This document shows, piece by piece, positions 14,084 to 22,371 of a stretch of 38,561 nt of DNA (its first letter is position 1; the number at the start of each line of letters is the position of its first letter). This stretch comes from JBEEPE01 sp964489645 (GTDB lineage: Bacteria; Verrucomicrobiota; Verrucomicrobiia; Chthoniobacterales; Chthoniobacteraceae). Under the pieces are notes generated by a model. It was given only the letters and a program-made list of their open reading frames with translations. It was not told where the DNA came from and made no database searches. The position numbers were made by a program, and so were the translations under genes. The stretch covers positions 1 through 38,561 of the forward strand of contig CAZAZT010000018.1 of the NCBI GenBank assembly GCA_964489645.1. Direction: 5' to 3'.

Positions 14084-14950
14084 TCAGTCTAGGACGCGGA
14101 GGCCGGTATTGTCGGCGGTGACGGTTTCCACGCGGACCTGCTTGGGGTTGGGACACGCATTTCGCATGGCGTCGGCGACGGATTCGGGTGTGCGGTCGGT
14201 GATGCAGCAGATGGTGGAGCCGGATCCGGAGAGAAAACCGCCGAGCGCGCCGGCTTGGGTTCCTGCTTGGATGACGTCGTCGAGGAAGGGGATGAGCGGT
14301 TTACGGAAGGGTTGATGGAACGCGTCGTTGAAGGCGTCTTTCAAGAGGTCTGGCTTTTGGAGGGCGAATGCAGCGGTGATGCGGCAAGCGTTTGCGCTGC
14401 TTTGGACGGCGGCGAGTCGGTCCAAGGAAGTGGGGAGGACTTTTCTTGCTTCAGGGGTGGAGACCTCGAAGGGGGGGATGACGAGGACGAAGGAGAGATG
14501 GTCGGGCACGGGGAATCGTGCGACACGGCCGCCGGAGGCGACGGTGAATCCGCCGAATGCTGCGGGGGCGGCGTTGTCGGGGTGACCTTCGAGGGAGGCA
14601 CAGAGGCGGAAGAGGTCGTCGATGGAAAGGGGGGAATCTGTGAGGGCGTTGAGGGCGCCGAGGAGGCCGAGGCGGACGGTGACGGAGCTGCCGAGGCCTC
14701 GGGAGGTGGGTATTTCGCCGTCGATGGACCACGCGAGATTGAAGCGGGCGCGGCCGGCTTCGTTGAAGAAAGCGGCAACGGCTTGTTCAGCCATTGATTG
14801 TGCAGGCGCTGGGCCGTCGATGAGATTGCCTGGGGCGAGGGTTGAGGAGACGGTGACCCGGTTGGCGAGGTTGAGGGCGATGCCGAGGCAGTCGTAACCA
14901 GGGCCGAGGTTGGCGGTGGTGGCGGGGACGGAGACGCGAGCGGAGGCCAT
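14084..14950 (-). CDS. thrB: Homoserine kinase (GHMP family)
   Basis: A 288-residue GHMP kinase that converts homoserine to O-phosphohomoserine for threonine synthesis. It begins with MASARVSVPATTANLGPGYDCLGIALNL, the hallmark ThrB N-terminus, followed by the phosphate-binding IPTSRGLGSSVTVRLGLLGA, LEGHPDNAAPAAFGGF and the C-terminal GGFLSGSGSTICCI. The length is normal for the family. A longer frame runs upstream to 15373, but its residues are Arg/Pro-rich shadow of the divergent oxidoreductase, so ATG 14950 is the start. No Shine-Dalgarno is seen. It is the first gene of the minus-strand run; the 150 bases to the divergent oxidoreductase gene must hold both promoters. Confidence 0.93.
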   Translation of the reverse strand: MASARVSVPATTANLGPGYDCLGIALNLANRVTVSSTLAPGNLIDGPAPAQSMAEQAVAAFFNEAGRARFNLAWSIDGEIPTSRGLGSSVTVRLGLLGALNALTDSPLSIDDLFRLCASLEGHPDNAAPAAFGGFTVASGGRVARFPVPDHLSFVLVIPPFEVSTPEARKVLPTSLDRLAAVQSSANACRITAAFALQKPDLLKDAFNDAFHQPFRKPLIPFLDDVIQAGTQAGALGGFLSGSGSTICCITDRTPESVADAMRNACPNPKQVRVETVTADNTGLRVLD

Positions 14951-15100
14951 GTTGGCGAGGCTTTCAGAAAGAGTGGGGGATGACGAAGCGAAAAGGGGCT
15001 TGAGCGGGATCGTGCGGGGTGAGTTTGCGGTGTCTGAAAAGGCATAAAAAATGTCGACGCAGTTGGGACGGTTATTGGCTAGCGTTCGGGCTGTCTTCCT

Positions 15101-16228
15101 ATGTCCAAAAAAATTCGTATCGCGGTGGTAGGCCTCGGATTCGGGGCGGAGTTCATTCCTATTTGGCAGCGTCATCCGTTGACGGAGTGTGTGGCGGTTT
15201 GTCAGCGGAATCCGGAGAAGTTGAATGCCGTTGCGGATGAGTTCGGGGTGGCGAAGCGGTACGCGGACTTTCGTGAGTTGCTGAAGGACTCGGAGGTGGA
15301 TGCGGTGCACATCAACTCGCCTATTCCGGATCACGGATGGATGAGCATTGAGGCCTTGAAGGCGGGCAAGCACGTGGCTTGCACGGTTCCGATGGCGACA
15401 TCGGTCGAGGAATGCCTGGAGATCATCCGTTTATGTGACAGCACGGGGCTGCGGTACATGATGATGGAGACGGTTGTCTACAGTCGGGAATTCCTTTTCA
15501 TGAAGGACTTGTACGAGCGCGGAGAGTTGGGGCGGATCCAGTTCTTGCAGGCGAGTCATCAGCAGGACATGGATGGGTGGCCGAACTACTGGCCGGGGTT
15601 ACCTCCGATGCACTATGCGACGCACTGTGTTGGTCCGGTGTTGGGGTTGCCGAAGAGGGACGCCGAGTATGTGAGCTGTTTTGGTTCGGGTTTGATCCGG
15701 GACGAGTTGGTGGGGCATTACGGGTCGCCTTTTGCGGTGGAGACTGCACACATCAAGATGGCGGGGTGCGATCTTTCGGCCCGCGTGTACCGGAGCTTGT
15801 TTGACACGGCGAGGCAGTATCGGGAGAGCATTGATGTCTATGGCTCGAAGAAGTCGGTTGAATGGCCCTTGGTGGAGCACAAGCCGCTGATTTTGCACAC
15901 AGGGAAGCGGCCTGAATCGGAGATCCCAGAGGAGGTGGTGGCGCCGGATTTTGCGCACCTTTTGCCGGCGGAAATCCAAAGGTTCACGACGCGAGGGGTT
16001 TACGATTCGGACGACAACCAGCATCTGAGTTTCACCCAAGGTGCGGGACATGGCGGCAGTCATCCGCATTTGGCGAATGAGTTCGCGCAAGCGCTGGCGA
16101 CCGGGCGCGAGCCATGGCCGAATGCCCGTCAATCGGCGAACTGGACGAGCACGGGGATTTTGGCGCACCAGAGCGCCATGGAGGGAGGCAAGCTCATGCC
16201 GCTTCCGACGGAGACGATTTCGGCCTGA
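15101..16228 (+). CDS. Gfo/Idh/MocA-family oxidoreductase
   Basis: A 375-residue NAD(P)-dependent dehydrogenase of the Gfo/Idh/MocA family. The N-terminal Rossmann domain (about 5-125) has IRIAVVGLGFGAEFIPIW as the dinucleotide motif, VDAVHINSPIPDHG (family: VVIATP) and ALKAGKHVACTVPMATSVEEC in place of the usual EKPxA motif (TVPMA, so the Lys of EKP is missing). The C-terminal alpha/beta domain includes MHYATHCVGPVLGL (family: GxHxxDxxxxL), with His placed as in active members. Members oxidise or isomerise sugars, inositols or amino sugars; the substrate is not predictable, and the PVC group has many. No Shine-Dalgarno is visible before ATG 15101. It could be monocistronic, with kdsA 213 bases downstream. 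Confidence 0.9.
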   Translation: MSKKIRIAVVGLGFGAEFIPIWQRHPLTECVAVCQRNPEKLNAVADEFGVAKRYADFRELLKDSEVDAVHINSPIPDHGWMSIEALKAGKHVACTVPMATSVEECLEIIRLCDSTGLRYMMMETVVYSREFLFMKDLYERGELGRIQFLQASHQQDMDGWPNYWPGLPPMHYATHCVGPVLGLPKRDAEYVSCFGSGLIRDELVGHYGSPFAVETAHIKMAGCDLSARVYRSLFDTARQYRESIDVYGSKKSVEWPLVEHKPLILHTGKRPESEIPEEVVAPDFAHLLPAEIQRFTTRGVYDSDDNQHLSFTQGAGHGGSHPHLANEFAQALATGREPWPNARQSANWTSTGILAHQSAMEGGKLMPLPTETISA

Positions 16229-16441
16229 TGCGGGTTTGGTGAGGAGGGCAGGTTGGGTGACGGGGGCGCTCCTTTTCGGGCGCTTCCGTCCTCGGTTTGG
16301 AGGGGAAGTCGGGTGGCGGCTCTGATCGAAAACAGGGCGAAGGGCGTGGGAGGATGTGAGAGGTTTTGTGGGGGGAGTTTGTTGCTTTTTGTTCACTCGC
16401 TTGGGGGTGTATGTTCCCCTCTGTCTTGGAACCTTGTCACT

Positions 16442-17269
16442 ATGAGTATCTCCTTACCTCCTCCATTATTGATTGGGAATGTGCAACTTGGAGGGGGTAG
16501 GCCGCTATTCATCCTTGGGCCGTGCGTGATCGAGTCGGAGGAGTTCACGTGGAAAATGGCGCGAGCGATTGCAGATGTTTGCAACGGGTTGGGTGCCCAG
16601 TTCGTTTTCAAGGCATCGTACGACAAGGCGAATCGCACGTCGGTGAAGAGCTTTCGCGGGCCCGGTGTAGAGGAGGGGTGCCGGTTGTTGGGAGAGATTG
16701 GGCAAGCGTTGGGTGTGCCGGTGACCACGGATGTGCACAGTCCTGAGGAGGCGGAGATGGCCGCTCGTTGGGTCGACATTCTGCAGATACCTGCATTTTT
16801 GTGTCGTCAGACGGACCTGATTGAGGCGGCGGCGAGGACGGGGCGGGTGGTGAATGTCAAAAAAGGGCAGTTCCTCGCGCCGCAGGATGTGAAGAATATC
16901 GCGGTGAAGTTGGATTCGTTCGGGAACGATCGCTATTTCTTCACGGAGCGCGGGGTGAGTTTTGGGTACAACAATCTGGTTGCCGACATGCGGAGTTTAT
17001 TCTGGATGAGAGAGTTAGGGTATCGGGTGGTCTTTGATGCAACGCACTCCGTTCAGCGTCCGGGAGGAGGAGGGGATAAGACTTCTGGGGACGGTGTTCT
17101 TGCGCCGGTTCTGGCGCGTGCGGCGGTTGCGGCGGGGTGTGATGGGGTATTCATCGAGACACACGAGAATCCTGCGGAGGCGATGTCTGATGGGCCCAAC
17201 CAGATCCCGTTGGCGGATTTGGGAGGGGTTTTGGCGAAGTTGCAGGCGATACATGCTCTTGTTTCATGA
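16442..17269 (+). CDS. kdsA: 3-deoxy-8-phosphooctulonate synthase (Kdo8P synthase)
   Basis: A 275-residue aldolase-type (beta/alpha)8 enzyme that condenses arabinose 5-phosphate with phosphoenolpyruvate to Kdo 8-phosphate, the precursor of the LPS inner-core sugar. Landmarks are FILGPCVIES, FKASYDKANRTSVKSFRGPG (PEP/A5P-binding), TDVHSPEEA, DILQIPAFLCRQTDL, VKKGQFLAPQD, ERGVSFGYNNLVADMR and VVFDATHSVQRPGG, all in family order. The length is normal. The frame is open upstream to 16253, but ATG 16442 (MSISLPPPLLIG) starts just before the conserved domain. The segment upstream (16229-16441) probably holds the operon promoter. The stop overlaps the next start (ATGA), so it is translationally coupled to the Lpt genes. 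Confidence 0.96.
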   Translation: MSISLPPPLLIGNVQLGGGRPLFILGPCVIESEEFTWKMARAIADVCNGLGAQFVFKASYDKANRTSVKSFRGPGVEEGCRLLGEIGQALGVPVTTDVHSPEEAEMAARWVDILQIPAFLCRQTDLIEAAARTGRVVNVKKGQFLAPQDVKNIAVKLDSFGNDRYFFTERGVSFGYNNLVADMRSLFWMRELGYRVVFDATHSVQRPGGGGDKTSGDGVLAPVLARAAVAAGCDGVFIETHENPAEAMSDGPNQIPLADLGGVLAKLQAIHALVS

Positions 17270-17808
17270 AACAGAGGGCATCGAGGGTATTGGCTTGTTT
17301 GCTCGGGGTTTCCTGCGGGTGGAGCGATGCGAGCGAGACGGCGGAGGCGAAAGGCGAGAAGCCGGCGGAGCGTCCGATTGAGATCCCCTTGGTGAAGGGG
17401 GAGGATTCCTTGGGGGTGGTGATACCGGAGCATCGGGCGGATGGAACGTTGAAGAGTCGCTTCTCGTTGGGAGTGGCGCGTTTGGTTGAGGGGAGTTTGA
17501 TCGAGGTGGAGCGCAGTCTGTTTGAATCCGTGGGGAAGGAGGGTGGGGCTGAGTTGAAGGTGACCTTTGATTTGGCGAGGTTGGACCTTGCGACGAAGCG
17601 GGTTCGTTCTGAATCGAAGGTCCTTGTGGTGACGCCGCAATACGAGGTGACTTCTGTGGGGTTGGATTTTGATTGGGGTCGCAAGGAGGGGGAGCTGAAA
17701 GGGCCTGTGAAGATGGTTTTTTCCAAGCAGATGCGATTGGGAGGGCGCGAGGAGAAGCGGTCCGTCGACGGCGGAGATGGAACGGTTAAACCGATGAGGA
17801 ACAAATGA
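17266..17808 (+). CDS. lptC: LptC-like LPS-transport periplasmic protein
   Basis: A 180-residue exported protein whose ATG overlaps the kdsA stop. It has a short N-terminal signal segment (MKQRASRVLACLLGVSCGWSDA) and a beta-rich body: SLGVVIPEHRADGTLKSRFSLGVARLVEGSLIEVERSLFE resembles the LptC/OstA-type jellyroll strands, and YEVTSVGLDFDWGRKEGELKGPVKMVF resembles the repeat used in LptA/LptC. The length fits LptC (about 190). LptC receives LPS from the LptB2FG transporter and passes it to LptA. Assignment leans on gene order (kdsA, this, LptA-like, LptB), since primary sequence is divergent. The N-terminus may be a cleaved signal, a lipoprotein-like signal or an anchor. The next gene overlaps by 4 bases. 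Confidence 0.7.
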   Translation: MKQRASRVLACLLGVSCGWSDASETAEAKGEKPAERPIEIPLVKGEDSLGVVIPEHRADGTLKSRFSLGVARLVEGSLIEVERSLFESVGKEGGAELKVTFDLARLDLATKRVRSESKVLVVTPQYEVTSVGLDFDWGRKEGELKGPVKMVFSKQMRLGGREEKRSVDGGDGTVKPMRNK

Positions 17809-18518
17809 TTATGCATATGACGCGTCGTCTTCTTGTTGGATGGATTGCCTCTTTGGCCCTGTTGTTTGGCGGAGCCAGCCGCGGAGCAGAGGGTGAATCG
17901 GCGAAACGGGACGCTTCGGCAACGAAGGCCGTCGACGGGGATTCGCCGATCCAGCCGATGCAGATCCAGGCGGAGGGGGGGATGCGGTTGGAGCAGGAAA
18001 AGGGGTACGGCCGTTTTTTCGGGGGGGTGATTCTTGTCAGTCCTCAAGATGGGGTGATGATGAACGCAAAGGAGTTGGAGGTATTTTTTGAGGCATCGTC
18101 GGGCGGAGCTGATCGGGCCGTTCCTGCGAAGGCGGGCAAAGAGGCTGTGGGTGCTGGTTCGCGCGAGGGGGACCGGCGCGAGAAGGGGGCTGGCGACGGA
18201 TTGCGACGGGTTGTTGCGACGGGGGAGGTTGCGATTGTCCAAGAGAAAAAGCGTGACGATGGGAAGCTGGAACGTTCGGTGGCCAAAGCGCGAAGGGCGG
18301 TTTACGAGGCGGCGACAGGCAACGTGACATTGACCGGATGGCCTCAGGTGAAAAACGGTGAAAATGTCGTGTCGGCGTTGAGTGAAGACACGGTGATCGT
18401 GATGAATGAGAAGGGGGTTTTGGATGTGCAGGGGAGGGTGAAGGGCTCTTTTGTTCGAGATGAGTCGGCGCTGAAGCGTGGGGAAAAAGGTGGGTCGACG
18501 GAGAGGGAGCAGAAATGA
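17805..18518 (+). CDS. lptA: LptA/OstA-like periplasmic LPS-transport protein
   Basis: A 237-residue exported protein with a signal peptide (RRLLVGWIASLALLFGGASRG). It starts at ATG 17805, overlapping the LptC-like stop (ATGA); ATG 17811 or 17817 are alternatives. The body has the OstA/LptA pattern: PIQPMQIQAEGGMRLEQEKGYGRFFGGVILVSPQDGVMMNAKELEVFF, VVATGEVAIVQEKK and AKARRAVYEAATGNVTLTGWPQVKNGENVVSA, the A-x-x-A-x-Y-x-x-x-x-x-x-x-L-x-G-x-P motif of the family. Between the first and second halves (about residues 98-130) is a charged, Gly/Ala-rich insert with no family equivalent. It would bridge inner and outer membranes for LPS. It is directly followed by LptB with a 4-base overlap. Confidence 0.82.
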   Translation: MIMHMTRRLLVGWIASLALLFGGASRGAEGESAKRDASATKAVDGDSPIQPMQIQAEGGMRLEQEKGYGRFFGGVILVSPQDGVMMNAKELEVFFEASSGGADRAVPAKAGKEAVGAGSREGDRREKGAGDGLRRVVATGEVAIVQEKKRDDGKLERSVAKARRAVYEAATGNVTLTGWPQVKNGENVVSALSEDTVIVMNEKGVLDVQGRVKGSFVRDESALKRGEKGGSTEREQK

Positions 18519-19261
18519 GCGGCCAGATGGATCAGACCGGCGTTTTGTTACGGGCGGATGGTCTGGTGAAAATCTACGGTCAACGAGCCGTGGTGAATGG
18601 GGTGGATCTTGAGGTCCGCCCCGGCGAGATTGTCGGGATACTCGGGCCAAACGGAGCGGGGAAAACGACGACATTTTACATGATCGTTGGGTTGGTCCGC
18701 CCGGATGGCGGGCGCGTTTCGTTCCGGGGTGAAGACGTGACGGGAAAGCCGATGCACATGAGGGCACGGATGGGGATGGGTTATTTGCCGCAGGAGGAGT
18801 CAATTTTCCGGCGGTTGACGGTTGAGGAGAACCTGATGGCGGTGTTGGAGACGACGGAGTTGGGCAGGGCGGAGCGGAAGGCGAGGTGTGAGGAGTTGTT
18901 GGAACAGTTCGGGATAACGCATGTTGCTTCTCAGCCTGCCCTTACATTGTCAGGAGGGGAGAAGCGGCGGTTGACGATCGCGAGATCGTTGGTGACCCGG
19001 CCATCGCTGCTGATGTTGGATGAGCCGTTCTCGGGAGTGGACCCCATCGCCGTTGCGGATGTGCAGCAGATTGTTGTGGGGTTGAGGGAACAGGGGCTAG
19101 CGATCCTGATCACGGACCACAATGTGAGGGAAACGCTGTCGATCGTGGATCGAGCTTACCTGATTTACGAGGGGCGCGTGCAGACCGAGGGGTCGAAGGA
19201 GTTCTTGGTGAATGATCCTGTGGCGAGACGCGTTTATTTGGGCGAATCGTTCCGGATTTGA
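18515..19261 (+). CDS. lptB: LPS export ABC transporter ATPase LptB
   Basis: A 248-residue ABC ATPase powering LPS extraction with LptFG. Walker A is GPNGAGKTT (44-52), the Q-loop is GYLPQEESIFRRLTVEENLMAVLE (the LptB-specific pattern), the signature is LSGGEKRRLTIAR, Walker B is LLMLDEPFSGVDPIAV and the H-loop is ITDHNVRETLSIVDRAYLIYEGRV; FRRLTVEEN and DHNVRET identify the LptB/YhbG group. The C-terminus (VARRVYLGESFRI) is the usual LptB end. The start overlaps the LptA-like stop by 4 bases. LptF and LptG genes are not in the window. It is the last gene of the operon; 224 bases separate it from the first porin-like gene. Confidence 0.96.
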   Translation: MSGQMDQTGVLLRADGLVKIYGQRAVVNGVDLEVRPGEIVGILGPNGAGKTTTFYMIVGLVRPDGGRVSFRGEDVTGKPMHMRARMGMGYLPQEESIFRRLTVEENLMAVLETTELGRAERKARCEELLEQFGITHVASQPALTLSGGEKRRLTIARSLVTRPSLLMLDEPFSGVDPIAVADVQQIVVGLREQGLAILITDHNVRETLSIVDRAYLIYEGRVQTEGSKEFLVNDPVARRVYLGESFRI

Positions 19262-19484
19262 CGGTCCGGTCCGTCTGTTGGTTTTTGCGCATCTGACCGT
19301 AAAAGCTGGCGTCATTTGGACAAAACCTCCTTGTATACGGCGGGGTGAAAACAAGCAAAAAATCACAAACAACTTACAAAGAGTGATTTGTGAAAGTTGG
19401 CATGCGCATTGTTAGTGAGTAGCTCGCCTCCGGCATCCGGGGATTCCCGGTTTGGGGAGGCAAACCACAAAACCAACACAAAAC

Positions 19485-20324
19485 ATGAAGACGACAAAAA
19501 CTACTTCAATGGCAACCAAGGCAGCATTGGCTCTGGCGGCATGCGCGAGTTTGAACGCGCTGGCCGGGACCAAGCCCGCCGTAGCGGCACCTGCAGCACC
19601 GGCATCCGAGGGGCTGATGGGTTCAATCACGGCAACAGCGGACATCAGCTACGACAGCCGGTACTACTTCCGCGGCCTTTGGTTTGCGGACAACATCCTG
19701 ACGACCACAATCAATGTGACCGTACCGCTGGCTGACAAGCTTACTCTCGGGTTGGGTGGCAGCTACGTGAAGGACATGGCGACGCCGTACGGTGGGAGCT
19801 TCGATTACCAAGAGCGGGATCTGTTCGGCTCTCTGAACTACGATGCGGGATTCGCAAAGTTCGGACTCGTCTACACGCAATACGGATTTCCGAAAGGGTT
19901 CTCGGGTTCTCTTAACGGGGGCTTCCTCGGCGCAGGTGAGCTGAACGTGAATGGTGCGGAGGAGCTAGGGTTCACGGTTTCGGCACCAGTGGGTCCGGTG
20001 AATGTGTCCGCCGGGGCTTACTACGATTTCCGCATCGGTGCGTCGTATTATCAGCTCGGGTTTGATACCTCTGTAGAGGTGACCTCCGCGATCAGCATCG
20101 TTCCCGCTATCGCCGCTGGGTATGGAGTGGGCGATTACTACACGGGCGCGACGAGCACGAGCGGGTTCACTCACCTCATCCCGAGCGTGTCAGCGCCAGT
20201 CAAGCTGTCGAAAAATGCGACGTTGACGCCCTACGTTGCTTACAACATCTCGGGTGACCAACGTCGTGGGAACACGACGAACTCCGAGGCATTTGGAGGC
20301 GTGAAGCTCAGCGTGAGTTACTAA
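19485..20324 (+). CDS. Outer-membrane beta-barrel protein (putative porin), paralogue 1
   Basis: A 279-residue exported protein: a signal peptide with cleavage near ALAG (about 25-30), a Pro/Ala-rich linker (KPAVAAPAAPASEG), then alternating amphipathic strands (ITATADISYDSRYYFRGLWFADNILTTTINVTVPLADKLTLGLGG and so on), ending KLSVSY, with the C-terminal aromatic required for outer-membrane insertion. SRYYFRGL resembles the first strand of TorF-type putative porins. Substrate is unknown. ATG 19485 is chosen because the frame upstream is an A/C-rich leader. The leader (CACAAAACCAACACAAAAC) has no Shine-Dalgarno and is similar to that of the next gene. Codon use (C- and A-ending, less G-biased) differs from the left part of the window, suggesting high expression. 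Confidence 0.82.
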   Translation: MKTTKTTSMATKAALALAACASLNALAGTKPAVAAPAAPASEGLMGSITATADISYDSRYYFRGLWFADNILTTTINVTVPLADKLTLGLGGSYVKDMATPYGGSFDYQERDLFGSLNYDAGFAKFGLVYTQYGFPKGFSGSLNGGFLGAGELNVNGAEELGFTVSAPVGPVNVSAGAYYDFRIGASYYQLGFDTSVEVTSAISIVPAIAAGYGVGDYYTGATSTSGFTHLIPSVSAPVKLSKNATLTPYVAYNISGDQRRGNTTNSEAFGGVKLSVSY

Positions 20325-20349
20325 CCGCGAACCTCAGAAAGCAGTTTCG

Positions 20350-20376
20350 AGCCAGCCCAGTTGGGCTGGCTTTTTT
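20350..20376 (+). terminator. Rho-independent terminator of porin paralogue 1
   Basis: A 9-bp perfect stem, AGCCAGCCC (20350-20358) with GGGCTGGCT (20363-20371), has a 4-base loop AGTT and is followed by a run of T to 20376. It lies 25 bases after the stop codon. Confidence 0.93.
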
Positions 20377-20561
20377 ATTCCTGAGAATAAAGCGCTTGTC
20401 TTCAATGGTTTGGGTTGTTTTGCTCGCCTGCGCCTCAGTGCGCATGTGCAATGATGGACAAAAAAAAGTTGCAAGCTGTGGCTTTTTGAGCATTGTCACG
20501 TGAGCGGCGGTCTCCTCAATGGGGGAAGACTGGCGCGAAAACACAAACCAGTACAAACACA

Positions 20562-21374
20562 ATGAAAACGACTAAAACCTCTGTGGTTTCTAAATCCGTC
20601 CTCGCTCTTGCTGCGGTGGCGAGTCTCAACGCATTCGCTGGCCCTAAGCCGGTTGCAGCGCCTGCTCCATGCGCATCTTGCGATAACTCCGCAATCAGCG
20701 GGATTCTCAGCGCCGACTACGCGAGCACACTGATGTTCCGTGGCTTTGCCCTCGGCGACAACGCTCTCTCGACGGGCTTGGGAGTCAATGTTCCTCTCGC
20801 TGAAGGGTTCTCTCTGTCGCTCGGTTCTTCGGTCACTCGCGGTTTGAGCGCAAATGGCGCACGGAACGGAGGTCAAGGGAACTTCCAGTGGAACACGTAC
20901 AGCCTCGGGTTGAACTACGACCTAGGTTCAGTAAAGGTCGGTTTGGTTTTCAACCAGTACGACAACATGAACGGCGGGGAGCGCGGTTGGGCGAATTTCT
21001 CCACCAACGAAGTCGGTGTGACCGCGTCCACCTCCGTTGGCGCCGTTAATGTTTCCACCGCACTGTTCCGCGATTTGCAGAACGATGGATGGTACGGTCA
21101 GGCTTCCGTTGACACTGCGATTGAAGTGACTTCGTCCGTGAAGTTGGTTCCTTCGGTGACCACGGGTCTCGGCTACAGGGACTACTACTCGGATCGTGGG
21201 AACAACGACGTGGGTCTTGCACACGTCACCACAGGTCTCGCTGCTCCAATCAAGGTGACCAAGAATGCTACCCTCACCCCTTACTCCACGTGGACGGTGA
21301 CCGGTGGCGATCGTCAGGCAAACTTGCACAACAGCCAGCTCGTGGCTGGGGTGAAGTTCGGCGTCAGCTTCTAA
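20562..21374 (+). CDS. Outer-membrane beta-barrel protein (putative porin), paralogue 2
   Basis: A 270-residue paralogue of the preceding gene: the same start (MKTTKTS), similar signal peptide and linker (ALAAVASLNAFAGPKPVAAPAP), then CASCDNSAISGILSADYASTLMFRGFALGDNALSTGLGVNVPLAEGFSLSLGS, and a matching C-terminal pair (KNATLTPYSTWTVTGGDRQAN and VAGVKFGVSF, ending in Phe). It has CASC (CxxC) just after the linker, absent in paralogue 1. A leader of the same style (CACAAACCAGTACAAACACA) precedes ATG 20562, again with no Shine-Dalgarno. Each copy has its own terminator, so each is probably monocistronic and separately controlled. It is likely a channel-forming or adhesion barrel; substrate unknown. 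Confidence 0.82.
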   Translation: MKTTKTSVVSKSVLALAAVASLNAFAGPKPVAAPAPCASCDNSAISGILSADYASTLMFRGFALGDNALSTGLGVNVPLAEGFSLSLGSSVTRGLSANGARNGGQGNFQWNTYSLGLNYDLGSVKVGLVFNQYDNMNGGERGWANFSTNEVGVTASTSVGAVNVSTALFRDLQNDGWYGQASVDTAIEVTSSVKLVPSVTTGLGYRDYYSDRGNNDVGLAHVTTGLAAPIKVTKNATLTPYSTWTVTGGDRQANLHNSQLVAGVKFGVSF

Positions 21375-21405
21375 GCTGATTTCCGCACAATCGCTTCTCA
21401 GTTTG

Positions 21406-21439
21406 AATGGCCTCAGCCCTAGGGCTGGGGCCATTTTTT
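21406..21439 (+). terminator. Rho-independent terminator of porin paralogue 2
   Basis: The stem AATGGCCTCAGCC pairs with GGCTGGGGCCATT (one T-G wobble) around a 4-base loop CTAG, followed by TTTT at 21436-21439. It starts 31 bases after the stop. The 3' side may also terminate transcripts of the convergent NUDIX-like gene, which ends at 21558. Confidence 0.92.
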
Positions 21440-21557
21440 GTGAAAAAATGCGGATTTCAAACCATATAGTACGGCTTATCCCAAAGATTCGAGTATCACA
21501 CTGTGCTCGTTAGCCCCATGCATGCGGCTGCTCTCGAGTTCAGCGGCATCTTTGAAG

Positions 21558-22169
21558 CTAAATTTTCAATAGGCTTGGGAGATGTCCTAGGCAGATTTGA
21601 GACCAAGTTTCTAGGCGATCTGATTCGCTCGCAATCTCGGCTGGATCTAGCAACTGGATGTCAGCGATGGCCGATTCGTTGGACGCTATTTCAGGCGAAG
21701 AGAGTCGGACGATGTGAACTACCCCAAGGTGAACTTTGCCGACATCGTTCGAGTCATCATTCAGGAGAGCAACGGGGCGCTGTGTGAATGCGCCTCCAAG
21801 GAGCAGTTCCTCGGAAATCTCTCGGTTCACGGCGTTGAGGTAAGTCATCGAATCAAACGCGCCGCCGGAACCGTCGGTGTCGTTGATGTGTCCGCCAATC
21901 CCGATCGACATCTTCGCTGCGAGCCGCTTTTCGCCTGATTTCCCGCCGCGCGTGTAGCGGAGAACCTTGTTTCCAAAGGTGAAAATCGCGTAGGGGATCA
22001 GTTGTTTTAGCTCTGGGTTCGTTTCTGCAGGTCCACGCGCGGTGAAAAAGTTGTTCTGCTTGTCCAAGAAAGTCGGAAGGTATCGATCGAGGTCGAGATT
22101 CAACCCTTGGAATGAGCCGATTTGATCGAACAGCGCGCGACGGATAACCAAAATATTTTCTTCAAGCAT
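21558..22169 (-). CDS. NUDIX-like hydrolase (predicted phosphoesterase, MutT group)
   Basis: A 203-residue soluble protein. MLEENILVIRRALFDQIGSFQGLN begins the domain; it has YAIFTFGNKVLRYTRGGKSGEKRLAAKMSIGIGGHIN as the strand and Gly-Gly-His segment before the box, and the degenerate Nudix core AVNREISEELLLGG (REUxEEL). The Glu that precedes the box core at fixed distance seems to be replaced by Met, as in the atypical phosphoesterase-like group. It would hydrolyse nucleoside diphosphate-linked or similar substrates; the target is unknown. ATG 22169 is preferred over upstream alternatives because the homologous start MLEENILV follows a non-coding-style stretch. It is transcribed toward the porin terminators and divergently from the cytochrome-type gene. 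Confidence 0.75.
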   Translation of the reverse strand: MLEENILVIRRALFDQIGSFQGLNLDLDRYLPTFLDKQNNFFTARGPAETNPELKQLIPYAIFTFGNKVLRYTRGGKSGEKRLAAKMSIGIGGHINDTDGSGGAFDSMTYLNAVNREISEELLLGGAFTQRPVALLNDDSNDVGKVHLGVVHIVRLSSPEIASNESAIADIQLLDPAEIASESDRLETWSQICLGHLPSLLKI

Positions 22170-22269
22170 GGTGAGGGATTTGTTGGTGAGAAAAAGCGCA
22201 AGAGATGTCGGTTCTCTCAGATGCAGGTCGGACGGTACATGATTTTTTAACGGGTCCTGGGGGTCCGAC

Positions 22270-22293
22270 GTTGGTCCGAAGCGCAGGGCCAAC
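22270..22293. other. Inverted repeat in the divergent intergenic region
   Basis: GTTGGTCC (22270-22277) and GGGCCAAC (22286-22293) form an 8-bp inverted repeat with one G-T pair, spaced by 8 bases. It lies in the 202-base region between the NUDIX-like gene and the DUF1549/DUF1553 gene, about 80 bases before the latter, so it could be an operator or a 5'-leader hairpin. Nothing else supports a function. Confidence 0.3.
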
Positions 22294-22371
22294 ACTTCGA
22301 CTCTTGGCAGGTCGTTACTAGGTGACAGGATTAAGTCTCCTTACAGGAATCTCTCCCCACCACTCCGAGCT

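Noticed and set aside
17151..18803. 550-codon minus-strand open frame across kdsA-lptC-lptA-lptB
   Set aside because: Pro/Arg/Ser-rich shadow opposite four conserved, overlapping genes; no domain or start signal.
22270..22293. Terminator or riboswitch before the DUF1549 gene
   Set aside because: Only an 8-bp imperfect hairpin with no U-run and no recognisable conserved aptamer elements; kept only as a low-confidence inverted repeat.
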